Shown piece by piece: positions 10,219 to 23,300 of a DNA stretch of 64,000 bases (position 1 is its first letter; every line of letters starts with the position of its first letter). The position numbers and the translations under genes were made by a program. The stretch covers positions 1-64,000 of the forward strand of contig QFXI01000005.1 of the NCBI GenBank assembly GCA_003402315.1, in the 5' to 3' direction. Under the pieces are notes generated by a model, which was not told the origin of the DNA, searched no databases, and worked only from the letters and a program-made list of their open reading frames with translations. The DNA comes from Candidatus Nitrotoga sp. LAW (GTDB lineage: Bacteria; Pseudomonadota; Gammaproteobacteria; Burkholderiales; Gallionellaceae).

Positions 10219-12012
10219 TTATTTTTCGCCTACCTGCAGGATGGCCAAAAAAGCCTCCTGCGGAATTTCCACATTACCCACTTGCTTCATACGTTTCTTG
10301 CCAGCCTTCTGCTTTTCCAGCAATTTACGCTTACGCGAGATATCGCCGCCATAGCATTTAGCTAATACATTTTTTCGTAGGGCTTTAACATTTTCACGCG
10401 AGATTATGTTTGAACCGACAGCAGCCTGGATCGCCACATCGAACATCTGACGCGGAATCAACTCACGCATCTTGGCCGCCACTTCACGACCGCGAAACTG
10501 GCTGTTGCTACGGTGCAGGATAATCGCCAGCGCATCTACCTTTTCGCCATTGATCAGCATATCCACCTTGACCACGTCAGCCGGACGGTATTCCTTAAAC
10601 TCGTAATCCATTGAAGCATAGCCGCGCGAAATCGATTTCAGCCTGTCAAAGAAATCAAGTACGATTTCTGCCATAGGTATCTCATATATCAGCAACACTT
10701 GCTTACCGTGATAACTCATGTCGAGCTGTACACCGCGCTTTTGCGTACATAATGTAATCACCGCGCCAACGTATTCCTGCGGCATATATAAATTGACTGT
10801 CACGATGGGTTCACGGATTTCCTCGATCTTGGACGGATCTGGCATCTTGGATGGATTATCCACTACCAGCACCGTCCCATCGCGCTGCACCACCTCATAA
10901 ATAACAGTAGGTGCAGTGGTAATCAAATCCATATCGAACTCGCGCTCCAGTCGTTCCTGCACAATTTCCATATGCAGCAATCCCAAAAATCCGCAACGAA
11001 AACCAAAACCCAATGCCTGCGATACTTCTGGTTCATACTGCAATGAAGCGTCGTTAAGCTTGAGCTTTTCCAGCGAATCACGCAGCGATTCATACTGATT
11101 TGATTCTACTGGAAACAATCCGGCAAATACTTGTGGCTGCACTTCTTTGAAACCTGGCAAGGCTGTGGCTGTGGGTCGGTTTGCCAGGGTAATGGTGTCA
11201 CCAACCTTGGCCGCCTTCAGCTCCTTGATGCCCGCAATGACAAAACCGACCTGGCCGGCAGCCAATACTTCACGCGGTTGCGACTTCGGCGTAAATACAC
11301 CGATGTGCTCAGTTAAATGCTGCGCGCCAGTAGCCATCAACAAAATTTTATCTTTGGGTTTTAAGGTGCCGTTAAAAATCCTCACCAGCATTACTACGCC
11401 GACATAATTATCGAACCACGCATCTATAATCAGCGCGCACAACGGCGCAGCCGGGTCGCCTTTAGGCGCCGGGACTTTAGCGATTAAAGCTTCCAGCACG
11501 TCCTGCACACCCTCACCTGTCTTGGCTGAACAGCGTGTCGCGTCGTGCGCATCGATACCGATTACTTCCTCGATTTCTTTAATGGCGTTTTCCGGATTAG
11601 CAGACGGCAAATCAATCTTATTCAACACCGGCACTACTTCCACCCCTAGATCAAGCGCAGTGTAGCAATTAGCAACTGTCTGCGCTTCCACTCCCTGAGA
11701 TGCATCAACGACTAGCAGCGCGCCTTCGCAGGCAGATAATGAGCGTGATACCTCATAAGAAAAATCCACATGTCCCGGCGTATCAATCAGGTTGAGATTG
11801 TATATCTGGCCATCACGGGCCTTATATTGCAGCGCAGCTGTCTGAGCTTTAATGGTAATGCCGCGCTCACGTTCCAAGTCCATGGAATCGAGCACCTGCG
11901 CTTCCATTTCGCGGTCAGAAAGCCCTCCGCACAACTGAATAATTCGATCGGCCAAAGTAGATTTGCCGTGATCAATATGGGCGATAATGGAAAAATTACG
12001 AATGTGTTGCAT
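10219..12012 (-). CDS. lepA: elongation factor 4
   Basis: [29 protein letters not shown], full length 597 aa. Confidence 0.98.
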   Translation of the reverse strand: MQHIRNFSIIAHIDHGKSTLADRIIQLCGGLSDREMEAQVLDSMDLERERGITIKAQTAALQYKARDGQIYNLNLIDTPGHVDFSYEVSRSLSACEGALLVVDASQGVEAQTVANCYTALDLGVEVVPVLNKIDLPSANPENAIKEIEEVIGIDAHDATRCSAKTGEGVQDVLEALIAKVPAPKGDPAAPLCALIIDAWFDNYVGVVMLVRIFNGTLKPKDKILLMATGAQHLTEHIGVFTPKSQPREVLAAGQVGFVIAGIKELKAAKVGDTITLANRPTATALPGFKEVQPQVFAGLFPVESNQYESLRDSLEKLKLNDASLQYEPEVSQALGFGFRCGFLGLLHMEIVQERLEREFDMDLITTAPTVIYEVVQRDGTVLVVDNPSKMPDPSKIEEIREPIVTVNLYMPQEYVGAVITLCTQKRGVQLDMSYHGKQVLLIYEIPMAEIVLDFFDRLKSISRGYASMDYEFKEYRPADVVKVDMLINGEKVDALAIILHRSNSQFRGREVAAKMRELIPRQMFDVAIQAAVGSNIISRENVKALRKNVLAKCYGGDISRKRKLLEKQKAGKKRMKQVGNVEIPQEAFLAILQVGEK

Positions 12013-12548
12013 TATTTTTACAATCTCGGATTATTTAATTTGACGTTTCATGTATCACAAAATACATATATTTCTTAAGATTGGTAGCTTTGGGGCTAAT
12101 TTCACTAACATGATGTTGTCATTTTTATCTTAACTTACACACGGGGCGGCAATTATACCTTGAAGACACACCATCCTGCGGAAAACGCTAGCTCTCGTTT
12201 GGCATAACGATTCAGTTATTGAATAGCTTCAAGCGACCTATTTACGCATGAATCTTAAAAGCAAAAAGCGGCGCGTCTTAAGGTTGCCCTACAGCATCGT
12301 CATAGGATCGTGAACAATGGGTACGCAATTTCTCCCAAGTAACGCATCTGCACTTTCAATCCGATAGCCTGCTTCAGGTCTGATTTCAACCGTTCTTCCT
12401 TATTTATTTAATTCAGTACTATAGCTGAGCAAGTCGAAGTTTGCCTGCGATATTCATTGCAATGTTCCATCTTGGTTTAAGTTATTTAATAACGAGACTA
12501 ATAGACATAATTTCAACAGAGCATTTTTATTGTAAATGACAAATTCCT

Positions 12549-12565
12549 CGCACCTGATTGGTGCG
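12549..12565 (+). promoter_or_regulatory. NtrC-like binding site 1
   Basis: CGCACC-TGATT-GGTGCG perfect inverted repeat, fits TGCACC-N5-GGTGCA consensus. Confidence 0.6.
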
Positions 12566-12580
12566 GCATACATTTTAAGA

Positions 12581-12597
12581 TGCGTTCCGTTGGTGCA
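12581..12597 (+). promoter_or_regulatory. NtrC-like binding site 2 (weaker left half)
   Basis: TGCGTT-CCGTT-GGTGCA; centre is 32 bp from site 1. Confidence 0.5.
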
Positions 12598-12659
12598 TAA
12601 AAATCTTCTTTTATATCCTACATGCCAAACAACATATTGTTTATATTAACAAATAATAG

Positions 12660-12676
12660 TGGCATTGAAATTGCTT
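12660..12676 (+). promoter_or_regulatory. sigma54 (-24/-12) promoter
   Basis: TGGCATTGAAATTGCTT: GG and GC elements with the exact 10 bp spacing, 53 bp upstream of the porin start. Confidence 0.7.
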
Positions 12677-12728
12677 ATGACTGACTGGGCGCTTCTTAAT
12701 TTTGCTCTCAATCTTAGAAAGAAATGTT

Positions 12729-14030
12729 ATGTACAAAACTAAATTATTCATTATCGCTTTAAGTACTTCATTCATGCTTCCCGCAGCAGCGGCCAACGGA
12801 TTTTCTTCACTATTTAAAGATAACGGCATTGAAGTTGGAGGTTGGATCAATGCGGGAATAACCTATAACGCGAATAATCCCACTGATCGATTTAACGGCC
12901 CTGTTACTTTCGCTGATCGTTCCAAGGAGTTTCAATTAAATCAGCTTAATGTATTTATACAGCGCGCCGTAGCGACAGAAGGTAAAGAATGGAATTTTGG
13001 GGGTAGATTCGATTTAATGTTTGGTACTGATGCTATTTTTGCCCAAGCATACGGTATCCCAGCGTTCGATGTAAATACCGGCCAACCTTTGAAAAGAAAT
13101 AGTTGGGATCTACATTTATGCTGTTCTTCTAGCCGCTTTTACAATATGGCGTTACCACAGGCTTATATGGAAGCCTATGTTCCAGTTGGAAACGGCCTAA
13201 ATCTTAAAATCGGTCATTTTTACTCACCAACAGGTTATGAAACGGTTCCGGCACCTGACAACTTTTTTTATACACGTTCATATACCTTTAGTAATGGTGA
13301 GCCATTTACTCATACCGGCTTGGTGGGCAACTACACAGTCAACAAAAATTGGGCGTTTATGGGCGGCGCAATCACTGGCAGCGCAACCGGCGGCTGGGAT
13401 GGTGGTTGGGATAAGGAGTTAAGCAACTGGGGCGGCTTAGCCGGAGCCACGTGGACCAGCGATAACAAAAAAAGTTCAGCTAATCTAACCGGTTCTTACA
13501 GTAGAACTTCTAAACGAAGTAATGAGCCATGGGGTTTTTACAGTCTTGTTTTGCAACACAAGATCACCCCAAAAACACTCCTGGTTTTGCACCATACTAG
13601 CGGTTTTGCAGGCGGGGTTTTTGTGCCTGATGGCCACAAAGATATCACATGGCACGGCGTCGACATGCAATTACAGCATAACCTCAGGGAAGATTTGTCA
13701 GTGGGCATCCGTGGTGAATGGTTCCGTGATAAAAATGGCTTCCGTGTCTGCTCACCAGTCCGGGTAGCTCAAGCAACTAATAGTGTACACATTAGCTTTG
13801 CAGCTGATTTCTTGGCTACCTGCCAACCTGCCGATTATTATGGTGTCACCTTAGGTATGAATTGGAAACCAGCCAAACAATTAGGCATTGACTCAGAAGC
13901 CATGCAAAAATTAAATCTTCGTCCAAATATCCGCTACGATAGAGTAGATGGAATTGGTCAGGCATATCGGCCTTTTGACAATAAAAAAGACCAATTACTA
14001 ATTTCAGTCGATGCGACGATCCCATTCTAA
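12729..14030 (+). CDS. outer membrane beta-barrel protein (putative porin, BBP2-like)
   Basis: Signal peptide MYKTKLFIIALSTSFMLPAAAA; beta-barrel alternation (GGWINAGITYNANNPTDRFNGPV..., LKIGHFYSPTGYE) and aromatic C-terminal F. Start chosen at 12729 within ORF 12702..14030. Confidence 0.8.
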   Translation: MYKTKLFIIALSTSFMLPAAAANGFSSLFKDNGIEVGGWINAGITYNANNPTDRFNGPVTFADRSKEFQLNQLNVFIQRAVATEGKEWNFGGRFDLMFGTDAIFAQAYGIPAFDVNTGQPLKRNSWDLHLCCSSSRFYNMALPQAYMEAYVPVGNGLNLKIGHFYSPTGYETVPAPDNFFYTRSYTFSNGEPFTHTGLVGNYTVNKNWAFMGGAITGSATGGWDGGWDKELSNWGGLAGATWTSDNKKSSANLTGSYSRTSKRSNEPWGFYSLVLQHKITPKTLLVLHHTSGFAGGVFVPDGHKDITWHGVDMQLQHNLREDLSVGIRGEWFRDKNGFRVCSPVRVAQATNSVHISFAADFLATCQPADYYGVTLGMNWKPAKQLGIDSEAMQKLNLRPNIRYDRVDGIGQAYRPFDNKKDQLLISVDATIPF

Positions 14031-14144
14031 TTAAACAACTTTTGGATAAACCGAACCCTGCCTTCCAAAACACACTCACAATGAAATAATGGGATTTATT
14101 TTTGAGAAAGCGTTATACGGTTGTTTACGCTCTAATGCACATGA

Positions 14145-14498
<354 letters not shown>

Positions 14499-14660
14499 TG
14501 GCATACATCAAGCTGGACGTAAATTTCCGCACCACAATTGAATATTTACCCGAAAAAAATCGGCTTTATTGTGTGGGGTTATGTAGGGAATAGCGTTGTG
14601 CAATTGCTACAAATATTGGAAAGCCTCAATTTTTCTGGAAAGGGAACAACCTTAAGTTAA

Positions 14661-15149
14661 TTAGACACTGTTCAAGATACGGCCCGATACGGGCAAGCTA
14701 GGCTGCCCATCAGGACCATACAACCCATTTGCACTATGTGTAGCATTGTGCAACATAATTAGTGTTTGCTGGTTATGACGCATTTTTACTTGAATTAACT
14801 CACCATTAGTGTGGTTCATGTGCTGCGCATGAATAGCCAACTGCCGGATTTCATGCCACACCGGTAAGTTAATTGCAGTGTGGGTTTTCAGCCAGGTTTC
14901 CATGCTGCCCGGTTCAATTTTTATGCCCCGAGTAAGCATATCATTCCTCCGTGCATCCACCAACTTGGTCAACTCTTGTACTATTTTGGTCTTGTCGTCA
15001 GCCAGCGTTTGTATTTGTTCGGCCTGTTCGTTGAGTAAGGCTTGTTGTTCAATTTCGAGCAAGTGTATAAAAGCGCGTAACGCAGTACGCTCTGCATGTA
15101 GAGCACAAATAAATTCTGCCGTCGTAGCGGCAGGTGTATCATTAACCAT
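14661..15149 (-). CDS. flgN: flagellar chaperone FlgN-like protein
   Basis: Coiled-coil 162 aa protein directly downstream of flgM. Confidence 0.75.
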   Translation of the reverse strand: MVNDTPAATTAEFICALHAERTALRAFIHLLEIEQQALLNEQAEQIQTLADDKTKIVQELTKLVDARRNDMLTRGIKIEPGSMETWLKTHTAINLPVWHEIRQLAIHAQHMNHTNGELIQVKMRHNQQTLIMLHNATHSANGLYGPDGQPSLPVSGRILNSV

Positions 15150-15155
15150 ATTGCG

Positions 15156-15461
15156 TCAGGTTTTGTGCGAACTAATCAAATCCTTCACCGTTTGAATCAA
15201 GCCATCAGCCACCGCACTGGAATTGACCTGAAAACGGCCTTCACTGATGGCTTGCTTAATATCTTCGACTTTAGCTGTATTCACTAGCGGTGTGTTTGCC
15301 ATACTGCTTTCCATTTTTTGAAGTTGTGCAGAAGTTGCACCCAGATGTACGCTGGTGGCAGTAGATTGTGTGCTACCCGCAGAGCTAGCAGCGGGCGCAC
15401 GCGCTCGCTCTTCACCCGACGTAACAGTAGGCAACGGTTTACTATTTTTTTCGATTTTCAT
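15156..15461 (-). CDS. flgM: negative regulator of flagellin synthesis (anti-sigma-28 factor) FlgM
   Basis: C-terminal VEDIKQAISEGRFQVNSSAVADGLIQTVKDLI typical of FlgM; start moved to MKIEKN with AGAGG SD. Confidence 0.9.
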   Translation of the reverse strand: MKIEKNSKPLPTVTSGEERARAPAASSAGSTQSTATSVHLGATSAQLQKMESSMANTPLVNTAKVEDIKQAISEGRFQVNSSAVADGLIQTVKDLISSHKT

Positions 15462-15494
15462 GATAACCTCTTTGTCCAACGCGGATAAAATTTA

Positions 15495-15521
15495 CTATCG
15501 ACTGCCAAATGCTAAACTTTA
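15495..15521 (-). promoter_or_regulatory. sigma28 (FliA)-like promoter for flgM-flgN
   Basis: Minus strand TAAA-N15-GTCGATAG versus TAAA-N15-GCCGATAA (10/12 with exact spacer). Confidence 0.6.
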
Positions 15522-16058
15522 GAATATAGCTTTGATATATGCACCAGCAAAACTTATTGCACAATGGTAAGCGAATTATCTACAGGTAGGGCCGGTTGTC
15601 AATGTAAAGGGTAAAAACGGGGTCATGTTGCCAATTTTTTCGTAAAGCTGGCGTACAAATGCAGTAGACGATGAGAGAGTAATTAATTTTAAGTAGGTTA
15701 TCACTTAACAGAAAACGACCGGCATACATGAGTAGCAACGACAAAATCAAAAATAACAAACAAGTTAGGCTTACTCTCAAACTAATAAATCTAGCCGACA
15801 TCCAGTGTTGACCAAATGCCAGAATCTCGAGGATCTAACAAGTTTTAACCGCCTAACGGCATTTTTTATTTTTACCTTACTTGTTAAGTGCAATTGCTAT
15901 GAGCTAAAGCAGGGGGTTCCTGACAATTGTACAGCTTAATTTCTGCTACCATTAGCCATGCGTTGCACCACAAGATAATTTCATTAGTTTTATATCAAAA
16001 ACAACATCAATTCCATAACGCAAAACAAGTATCAACCTAATTTATTAAAGGAAGCATC

Positions 16059-17735
16059 ATGTCCAGCAACATCAATAGTAAAACCATCACACAAGGTGTA
16101 CAGCGTTCGCCTAATCGTGCCATGTTACGCGCTGTAGGTTTCGGCGATGGTGATTTCAACAAGCCTATTATAGGTATCGCCAATGCGTATAGCACTATCA
16201 CACCCTGCAATGCGGGACTGGGTACATTAGCGGCACGGGCTGAGCACGCGGCACACGCCGCTGGTGCGATGCCACAAATGTTCGGCACGATCACGATTTC
16301 TGACGGCATCTCGATGGGTACCGAAGGCATGAAATGCTCGCTGGTAAGCCGCGAGGTGATTGCTGACTCAATCGAGACGGTCTGTCGTGGTCAAAGTATG
16401 GACGGCATACTCGCCATCGGTGGCTGCGATAAAAACATGCCGGGCGCCATGATTGCCTTCGCACGTTTGAACATTCCTGCTATTTTTGTTTATGGTGGCA
16501 CCATCAAACCGGGACATCTCCACGGACGAGATTTAACCATTGTCAGCAGTTTCGAGGCAGTGGGGCAATTTATCGCGCATAAAATTGATGCAACTGAGCT
16601 TTTGGCCGTCGAGCGTAAAGCCTGTCCCGGTGTTGGTTCCTGCGGTGGAATGTTTACAGCTAACACCATGTCATCAACATTCGAAGTGATGGGCATGAGC
16701 CTGCCATATTCATCCACCATGGCGGCAGAAGATACGGAAAAATCCGACAGCGCGGCACGATCAGCCGAAGTGCTAGTGCAAGCCATCCAGAAGCAAATAT
16801 TGCCGTCTCAAATTTTAACAAAAAAAGCATTCGAGAACGCAATTTCCGTGGTTATGGCGGTAGGTGGCACGACTAATGCGGTCTTGCATTTGCTGGCCAT
16901 CGCGCATGCGATGGGTGTTGACTTAAGCATTGATGATTTTGAAACGATCCGAAAACGCGTCCCTGTGTTTGCCGATATGAAACCATCCGGGCGCTACGTG
17001 GTAACCGACCTTCACAAAGCCGGCGGCATTCCACAGATAATGAAGATGCTCTTGGTGCACGGCTTGCTTCACGGCGACTGCTTGACTATCACCGGCGAAA
17101 CTATCGCGGAGGTACTTAAAGATGTACCCGCAGAACCACGTTCTGATCAAGACGTGATCCACGCCTGGAATAATCCAATTTATCCGCAAGGACATTTAGC
17201 AATTCTTAAAGGCAATCTAGCAACAGAAGGTTCGGTGGCCAAAATCAGTGGCATTAAAAATCCCAAAATCACTGGCTCCGCGCGCGTTTTTGATTCAGAA
17301 GAATCTTGCATGGAAGCGATTCTTGCAGAAAAAATTAATCCCGGGGAAGTGCTTGTAATCCGTTATGAAGGTCCCAAAGGTGGGCCGGGAATGCGTGAAA
17401 TGCTATCCCCCACTGCAGCCCTGGTTGGCGCCGGAATGGGCGAAAGCGTCGCGCTTATTACCGACGGCCGCTTTTCTGGTGGTACTTATGGCTTTGTAGT
17501 GGGACACGTTGCACCCGAAGCGGCAGTGGGTGGCACCATAGCACTGGTCGAAGAAGGGGATTCTATTACCATTGATGCTGAAGCCCGTTTGATACAATTA
17601 AATGTCAGCGACCAAGAACTTGCGCGGCGTCGTGCCTTGTGGCAACCTCCGGCACCACACTATAAACGCGGCGTATTGGCAAAATATGCCCGACTGGTGT
17701 CTAGCGCAAGCTTGGGCGCGGTGACAGATGCATAA
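16059..17735 (+). CDS. ilvD: dihydroxy-acid dehydratase
   Basis: [49 protein letters not shown]. Confidence 0.98.
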   Translation: MSSNINSKTITQGVQRSPNRAMLRAVGFGDGDFNKPIIGIANAYSTITPCNAGLGTLAARAEHAAHAAGAMPQMFGTITISDGISMGTEGMKCSLVSREVIADSIETVCRGQSMDGILAIGGCDKNMPGAMIAFARLNIPAIFVYGGTIKPGHLHGRDLTIVSSFEAVGQFIAHKIDATELLAVERKACPGVGSCGGMFTANTMSSTFEVMGMSLPYSSTMAAEDTEKSDSAARSAEVLVQAIQKQILPSQILTKKAFENAISVVMAVGGTTNAVLHLLAIAHAMGVDLSIDDFETIRKRVPVFADMKPSGRYVVTDLHKAGGIPQIMKMLLVHGLLHGDCLTITGETIAEVLKDVPAEPRSDQDVIHAWNNPIYPQGHLAILKGNLATEGSVAKISGIKNPKITGSARVFDSEESCMEAILAEKINPGEVLVIRYEGPKGGPGMREMLSPTAALVGAGMGESVALITDGRFSGGTYGFVVGHVAPEAAVGGTIALVEEGDSITIDAEARLIQLNVSDQELARRRALWQPPAPHYKRGVLAKYARLVSSASLGAVTDA

Positions 17736-17786
17736 ACACAGACACGTTAATCCAATTTTAATTCAATCATTGAAGATTTTTTAATA

Positions 17787-17831
17787 GACGTGATGTGGTG
17801 TGCGATTTATGCACCGCACATCACGTTTTTA
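17787..17831. terminator. Rho-independent terminator between convergent ilvD and tldD
   Basis: CGTGATGTG...CACATCACG 9 bp stem (17789-17797 / 17817-17825) followed by TTTTT. Confidence 0.75.
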
Positions 17832-17840
17832 AGACACACC

Positions 17841-19298
17841 CTACGCAGTGCCACCCACTGTCAATCCATCTATTCTTACCGTTGGCTGACCCACGCCTAC
17901 CGGCACGCTCTGCCCTTCCTTGCCACAAACACCAACACCTGGATCAAGCGCCATGTCGTTGCCTATCATGGAGATACGGGTTAATGCCTCAGGGCCATTG
18001 CCAATCAACGTTGCCCCCTTCACAGGATAGGTGATTTTACCGTCTTCAATCATGTATGCTTCAGCGGTGGAAAACACAAACTTGCCGCTCGTAATATCCA
18101 CTTGCCCCCCGCCAAAGTTAGCGGCATACAGCCCACGTTTAACTGAAGCAATAATATCCTGTGGGTCTTTGTCACCATTCAGCATATAAGTGTTGGTCAT
18201 GCGAGGCATGGGCAGATGGGCAAATGATTCGCGCCGGGCATTACCAGTAACTGGTACGCCCATCAAACGCGCATTTAAGGTGTCCTGCAAATACCCCTTA
18301 AGGATGCCGTCCTCAATCAAAACCGTGCATTGCGTAGAATTGCCCTCATCATCCATTTGCAGCGATCCACGCCTGTTAGCAATCGTGCCATCATCCACAA
18401 CCGTCACACCCTCGGCTGCAACACGTTCACCGATGCGGCCGGAAAACGTGGAGCTACCTTTACGGTTGAAATCACCTTCCAGTCCGTGGCCCACAGCCTC
18501 ATGCAGCAGAATACCAGGCCAGCCGGAACCGAGCACCACAGTCATATTTCCCGCCGGCGCGGGCTTTGCATCCAAATTAATTACGGCTTGATGTACAGCC
18601 TTGGCAGCGTAATCAGACAGCACTTCGTCCGTAAAATAGGCATAGTCGAAACGCCCGCCCCCACCAGATGAACCCTGCTCACGCTTGCCGTTGCTTTCTA
18701 CAATAACTTGCACCGACAGCCGCACCAGTGGGCGGATGTCAGCATTCATCAAGCCATCACTACGCGCTACCAAAACCACATCATATTCGCCTGCCAACCC
18801 AGCTATTACCTGAGTAACACGCGGATCCATGGCACGCGCATAACGCTCCAGGCGTTCCAGCATCGCAACCTTGTCCACAGCTTTCAAACTGGCGATGGGG
18901 TCATGTGGCAAATAGAAATGTTTGTTGCTGTTAGCACGTAACAGCGGCACGGTTTGCGTCCCGCCCTGCCGTGCAATCGCACGCGTGGCTAATGCCGCAC
19001 TTTCCAAGGCTGCCAAACTAATGTCATCGGAATACGCGAAAGCGGTCTTCTCACCACTCACCGCCCGTACACCGACACCCTGCTCAATACCAAAACTGCC
19101 AGACTTGACGATACTTTCTTCAAGCGACCAGCTTTCAGCCCGACTGTATTGAAAATACAGATCAGCGTAATCCACTTTATTCGCCAGCATTTTGGAAAAC
19201 ATTTGCTCCAGATGGCGGGTTTCAAGCGCATGCGGTGCAAGCAGTGATTGCTGTGCAAGGGCAAATACAGTATCGTTATTTTGCATTGTCAAACCCAT
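17841..19298 (-). CDS. tldD: metalloprotease TldD
   Basis: [20 protein letters not shown] (HExxxH) and [27 protein letters not shown]. Confidence 0.96.
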   Translation of the reverse strand: MGLTMQNNDTVFALAQQSLLAPHALETRHLEQMFSKMLANKVDYADLYFQYSRAESWSLEESIVKSGSFGIEQGVGVRAVSGEKTAFAYSDDISLAALESAALATRAIARQGGTQTVPLLRANSNKHFYLPHDPIASLKAVDKVAMLERLERYARAMDPRVTQVIAGLAGEYDVVLVARSDGLMNADIRPLVRLSVQVIVESNGKREQGSSGGGGRFDYAYFTDEVLSDYAAKAVHQAVINLDAKPAPAGNMTVVLGSGWPGILLHEAVGHGLEGDFNRKGSSTFSGRIGERVAAEGVTVVDDGTIANRRGSLQMDDEGNSTQCTVLIEDGILKGYLQDTLNARLMGVPVTGNARRESFAHLPMPRMTNTYMLNGDKDPQDIIASVKRGLYAANFGGGQVDITSGKFVFSTAEAYMIEDGKITYPVKGATLIGNGPEALTRISMIGNDMALDPGVGVCGKEGQSVPVGVGQPTVRIDGLTVGGTA

Positions 19299-19499
19299 AG
19301 AAATTTAAAAAATCGTTACAAAAAACTCAGCTCATTTTATTGAAGCGCATATTTAAAACCGTAATAAAGACACCCCTATTTTTATACATCAAGCTGCACC
19401 AGGCCACATTAAATAACCCTAATACTTTTCAATAAGACTGGCTTCACATAAGATTGTTCCTCACCGCACCCAACAACCAGGCACTTCAATGCCTTACAC

Positions 19500-20360
19500 C
19501 TAACATGAAGTAAGCGTTCGGTGGGACAGTGCCGGCAAGCTGGCACGCAAGCTGGCATGATAGGATGGATTGATTTCCTCAACGACGACTCCTGAGCCAC
19601 GTGGCAACCGATCCAATACCCTCCCCCACGGATCAACGATCATACTGTTACCATGTGTTTCACGGCCATTGACATGATAACCACCCTGCCCTGCGGCCAC
19701 TACATAAGCCAGATTTTCAATGGCGCGCGCACGGACCAATATCTCCCAATGCATTTTCCCAGTGGTCTCAGTAAAGGCAGAAGGCAGCACAATGATATTT
19801 ACATCACGCATAGCACGAAACAACTCAGGAAAACGCAAGTCGTAACAAATCGCCAAACCAATACGGCCGAACGGGCTATCCACCACCATGACCTGATTAC
19901 CTGCCTCAATAATGCGCCCTTCATGGTAATGCTCATTGCCTAATTCAAGACTGAACAAATGAATTTTGTCGTAACGCGCTACCTGTTCTCCGTTATCATC
20001 GTACACCAAGCAAGCATTACGCATTTTGTCCGGTGCATCCGCCACCAACGGAATGGAGCCGCCGACCAACCAGATTTTATGCGCACGTGCAGTCTCACTC
20101 AAAAAAGACTGGATCATGCCGCTACCCGCTTGTTCGCGCACCGCCAATTTATCCGTATCATTCAATCCCATGATAGGAAAATATTCCGGTAATACAACCA
20201 AGCGCGCCCCCTGATCCACGGCTTTTTCGATCAGGCGGCGCGCCTCGCCCAAATTCCCTAAAACATTTGGCCCCGAAGCCATTTGCACAGCAGCAACCTT
20301 GAAAGTTTTAGTTTGCGCATGGGCAGTAGCATTTCGTTGGGTGGCAGTTTTATCTTGCAT
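19500..20360 (-). CDS. carbon-nitrogen hydrolase family protein (nitrilase superfamily)
   Basis: Glu-Lys-Cys triad context: VLPEYFP, YDKIHLF, GLAICYDLRFPELFR. Confidence 0.95.
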   Translation of the reverse strand: MQDKTATQRNATAHAQTKTFKVAAVQMASGPNVLGNLGEARRLIEKAVDQGARLVVLPEYFPIMGLNDTDKLAVREQAGSGMIQSFLSETARAHKIWLVGGSIPLVADAPDKMRNACLVYDDNGEQVARYDKIHLFSLELGNEHYHEGRIIEAGNQVMVVDSPFGRIGLAICYDLRFPELFRAMRDVNIIVLPSAFTETTGKMHWEILVRARAIENLAYVVAAGQGGYHVNGRETHGNSMIVDPWGRVLDRLPRGSGVVVEEINPSYHASLRASLPALSHRTLTSC

Positions 20361-20386
20361 ACCTTCGATTCTTTCGTATATTACTT

Positions 20387-23300
20387 CTATGGTGGCGAAA
20401 CAGACTTGCTTACACTTACCTTCTCTACATTCGGGTTAACCCATGCGCCCGTAATATTGTATTCAAATGACATCAACTTATCGAGCGGTTCACGCAGTAT
20501 CTTATTAGCAATAAAAACCCCAATACCCACTGCCGGGCCAGCGGCAAACGCGCTCAGCAGGGATGCCGTATTCCCTACAGTGGGTAGAATGCGCACACGC
20601 AAGTTTTGCGTTTCATGGTTTAGATCCACCTGCCCTTTCATAGTCACTTTGGCGGCCGAGCCTTCAATTTTAAAATCATCGGTCAACAGAACCCCCTTCC
20701 TAACTTGCGCCACTCCGTTGATGCTATCAAATTTAAAACCTGTGCTAAACACATCGGTAAAATCCAGCGCAATGCGCTTAGGCAGCGCTTGCAAGCTCAA
20801 AATACTGAGCAACTTACCGATACCCGGTTCGATTTGCAGAAACTGTCCTTTGCCAGTGTTCAGATTAAGTGTGCCATCCAGTGTGGCATAGCTGAATTCA
20901 GCTGGCGCGCCAAGCCAGGAAAATGTTCCTTCTAATTTTCCGCTGCCGTCCTTTACGCTATTCGGGTAGCCGGAACGACCAAGAATTTTCCCCGCATCGC
21001 TGATTTCCAACTTGAAATTAACTTGAGTCCGTTCCCCACTAGGGGCCATTTGCCATTTACCATCCGCAGTTAACTCACCATCTGGGTTAGTGATAATTAA
21101 TCGCTCCAAAAGCCAATCACGCTCATGTTGTTGTGCCAACAATTCCAACTTGCCCAGACTCTTGCCGTTAAGTGTGACGCTACCCACTGCCACGTCAAGC
21201 GCAGGATGTTTTGTATTAGCAATATTTTTTTTAGTTACATTAGATTGAGCTACAGCATTTCTCTTTTTACCGTTTTCATCCCGATCCAGTTCTAGAGACA
21301 AATTTTTCAAGCGGGCGCCAAACTTACCATTACCCTGTGGTTGCCAGTTCACTTCACCATTAATTGATTTAGCTGCCAGTAGCGCAACCACCGTACCATT
21401 AATATTACGTGCGTTGATACGCACATCATCTACCATATAGCCATACCCGCTTATTTTCTGGATCAGCAAATCAGCGCCTGCGATACTGGCCGGTGCCAAG
21501 CCATCAGACGCACTAGCCAAGGCTCCCCAACCTTCCACCGATAACTGCGGCATGGTGCCAGCTAGCCACACGCCATCTTTTTCCGCCCACTTGCCAGCAT
21601 TACCAAAATTTACCGTGCCGCGCTTGACGACCCGATCACCACCCTCATCCCAACGCAAAAATTTCGCACTGAATAGCTTGCCATATTGCACCGACAACAG
21701 ATCCTGTTGCGGAGTCGTGCTATTCATCTCGAAACGCAGTGGAATAATCTCGTTAGCGCGCTTTGCAAAGGGCGAGGGTAAGTCAGACGCCAACCCAACC
21801 AAATTGGAAGTGAGTTGCAAACTGACCTGTTTTTTTAACACCGTAATTTCCGATTCCCAATCGCTGGTACCATGCAGATAATTGAGCAATGGATGTGGCT
21901 CTAAATCACGCAAGACATCCATATTTGCGCGACCGACCACCTTGGCGTTAACAGCACTGCCTTTATTGCTCTGCACTGTCAGGTTGGCTGGTCCTCCAAG
22001 AACTTGCATAGTAACGCTCTGCGTGCGTACCGATGATTCGCTGAACAATAGATCGCCATTAACTTTATGTAAAATTGGCACACCCTTGCCCAAGCTCACT
22101 TCATTGTCGATAAAATGATACCGGCCCGAAACTATTGCCGGCTTACTACCGCGTAATGGAATATCCACCTGTAGATTCAGATTGCCATTACCGCCCGAAG
22201 TAATGTTATCGGTAAGGCCATCAATATATTCACGCACCGGGCTTTGCTGAATAAAATTCAGACCGTTCTTTGTTTCACCCACCGACTCGCCACGCACTTG
22301 CAATGGTAAACCAAGGTTTTTAATATCCGGCAAAACCACACTAATATCATTCAAGGCCGCGCCTACAGTCATCGCAGTCGGAGCAGTCACCTCGAGCCGT
22401 TTGCCCTGAATCGCCAATTTCGCAACGGCGTTTTCCACGCGAGGCCATCCTTTCGCATACTCCACCCCCACTCCCGTTGCACGCGCCCGAATTTGAAATA
22501 AACCATTGCGGTTTCCATCGAATGGAAAGTCCTTCAAATTACCCTTCAGACGCAGGTTAAAATTATCTGATTGCCCATCAACTAAGGCATCTCGTATCCA
22601 ATCGTGGGCTTCACCATTTAAAGCAACCAATGGAATATATCGGGCAGTATGGCGCACTGCGGCACGTGTCAAATGGACAGTCAAATCAATCAGGCCAGGG
22701 CTTTGCGGTAGCGACTGATAGCTACCAAAAAAATTCCCGGCAAGATCGGCATTGGATATGGAAACTTTATTAAATTTGACCTCCATCCCATTGTCATGCT
22801 TTTGCCAACTACACTGTGCAATGAGCGAATCAAATGTCAAAGGTTCCGGCATGATAAGTGGCGCATCCACCACAGAGTTGCGCATATTCAGCGACAACGT
22901 GCCATTGACGTCATTACCGTCCAACTGCCCGCTCAACCTGGTAAATCCCGGGATATTGCCCGAGCGCTGTATGGATAGTCCGTCAAAGCGCGCCTTAATC
23001 TCGTAATTCAATAGCTTGTCAAAATCACCCTGCCATTTTGCTTGTACATTGGAAATCCGCCCTTGGGGCGCGAATGTAGCCAGCTGCCGCTTCAAGCTAG
23101 ACGTCAACGGCAGAAAATGTGTCAGACTGGTAAAACTGCCCATATCCAACGTATTGACACGCACCTCACCGCTAGCTGACTGTTTACCTGTAACATCTGC
23201 AAAATGTAGATATAGGTCAATTGGCTGCAACACTAGGTCATTATTCGTCTGCAATGATAATTTTCGCGTGGAAATCTCAAAACCCCGAGCCACGTCGTGC

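Noticed and set aside
4305-12012. Search for anything unusual in the nagZ-acpS-pdxJ-recO-era-rnc-lepB-lepA block
   Set aside because: Standard betaproteobacterial gene order with intact motifs; nothing beyond ordinary housekeeping content.
12241-12420. Minus-strand reading frame KEERLKSDLKQAIGLKVQMRYLGEIAYPLFTIL between lepA and the porin
   Set aside because: Looks slightly protein-like (maybe a C-terminal gene remnant) but too short and without a family I can name confidently.
15580-15801. 73 aa ORF on minus strand upstream of flgM
   Set aside because: Hydrophobic start but no SD or family recognised; downstream part looks non-coding.
20283-20891. 202 aa + strand ORF overlapping nitrilase and yhdP genes
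   Set aside because: Antisense to two well-supported genes and low-complexity Ser/Leu-rich; most likely spurious.
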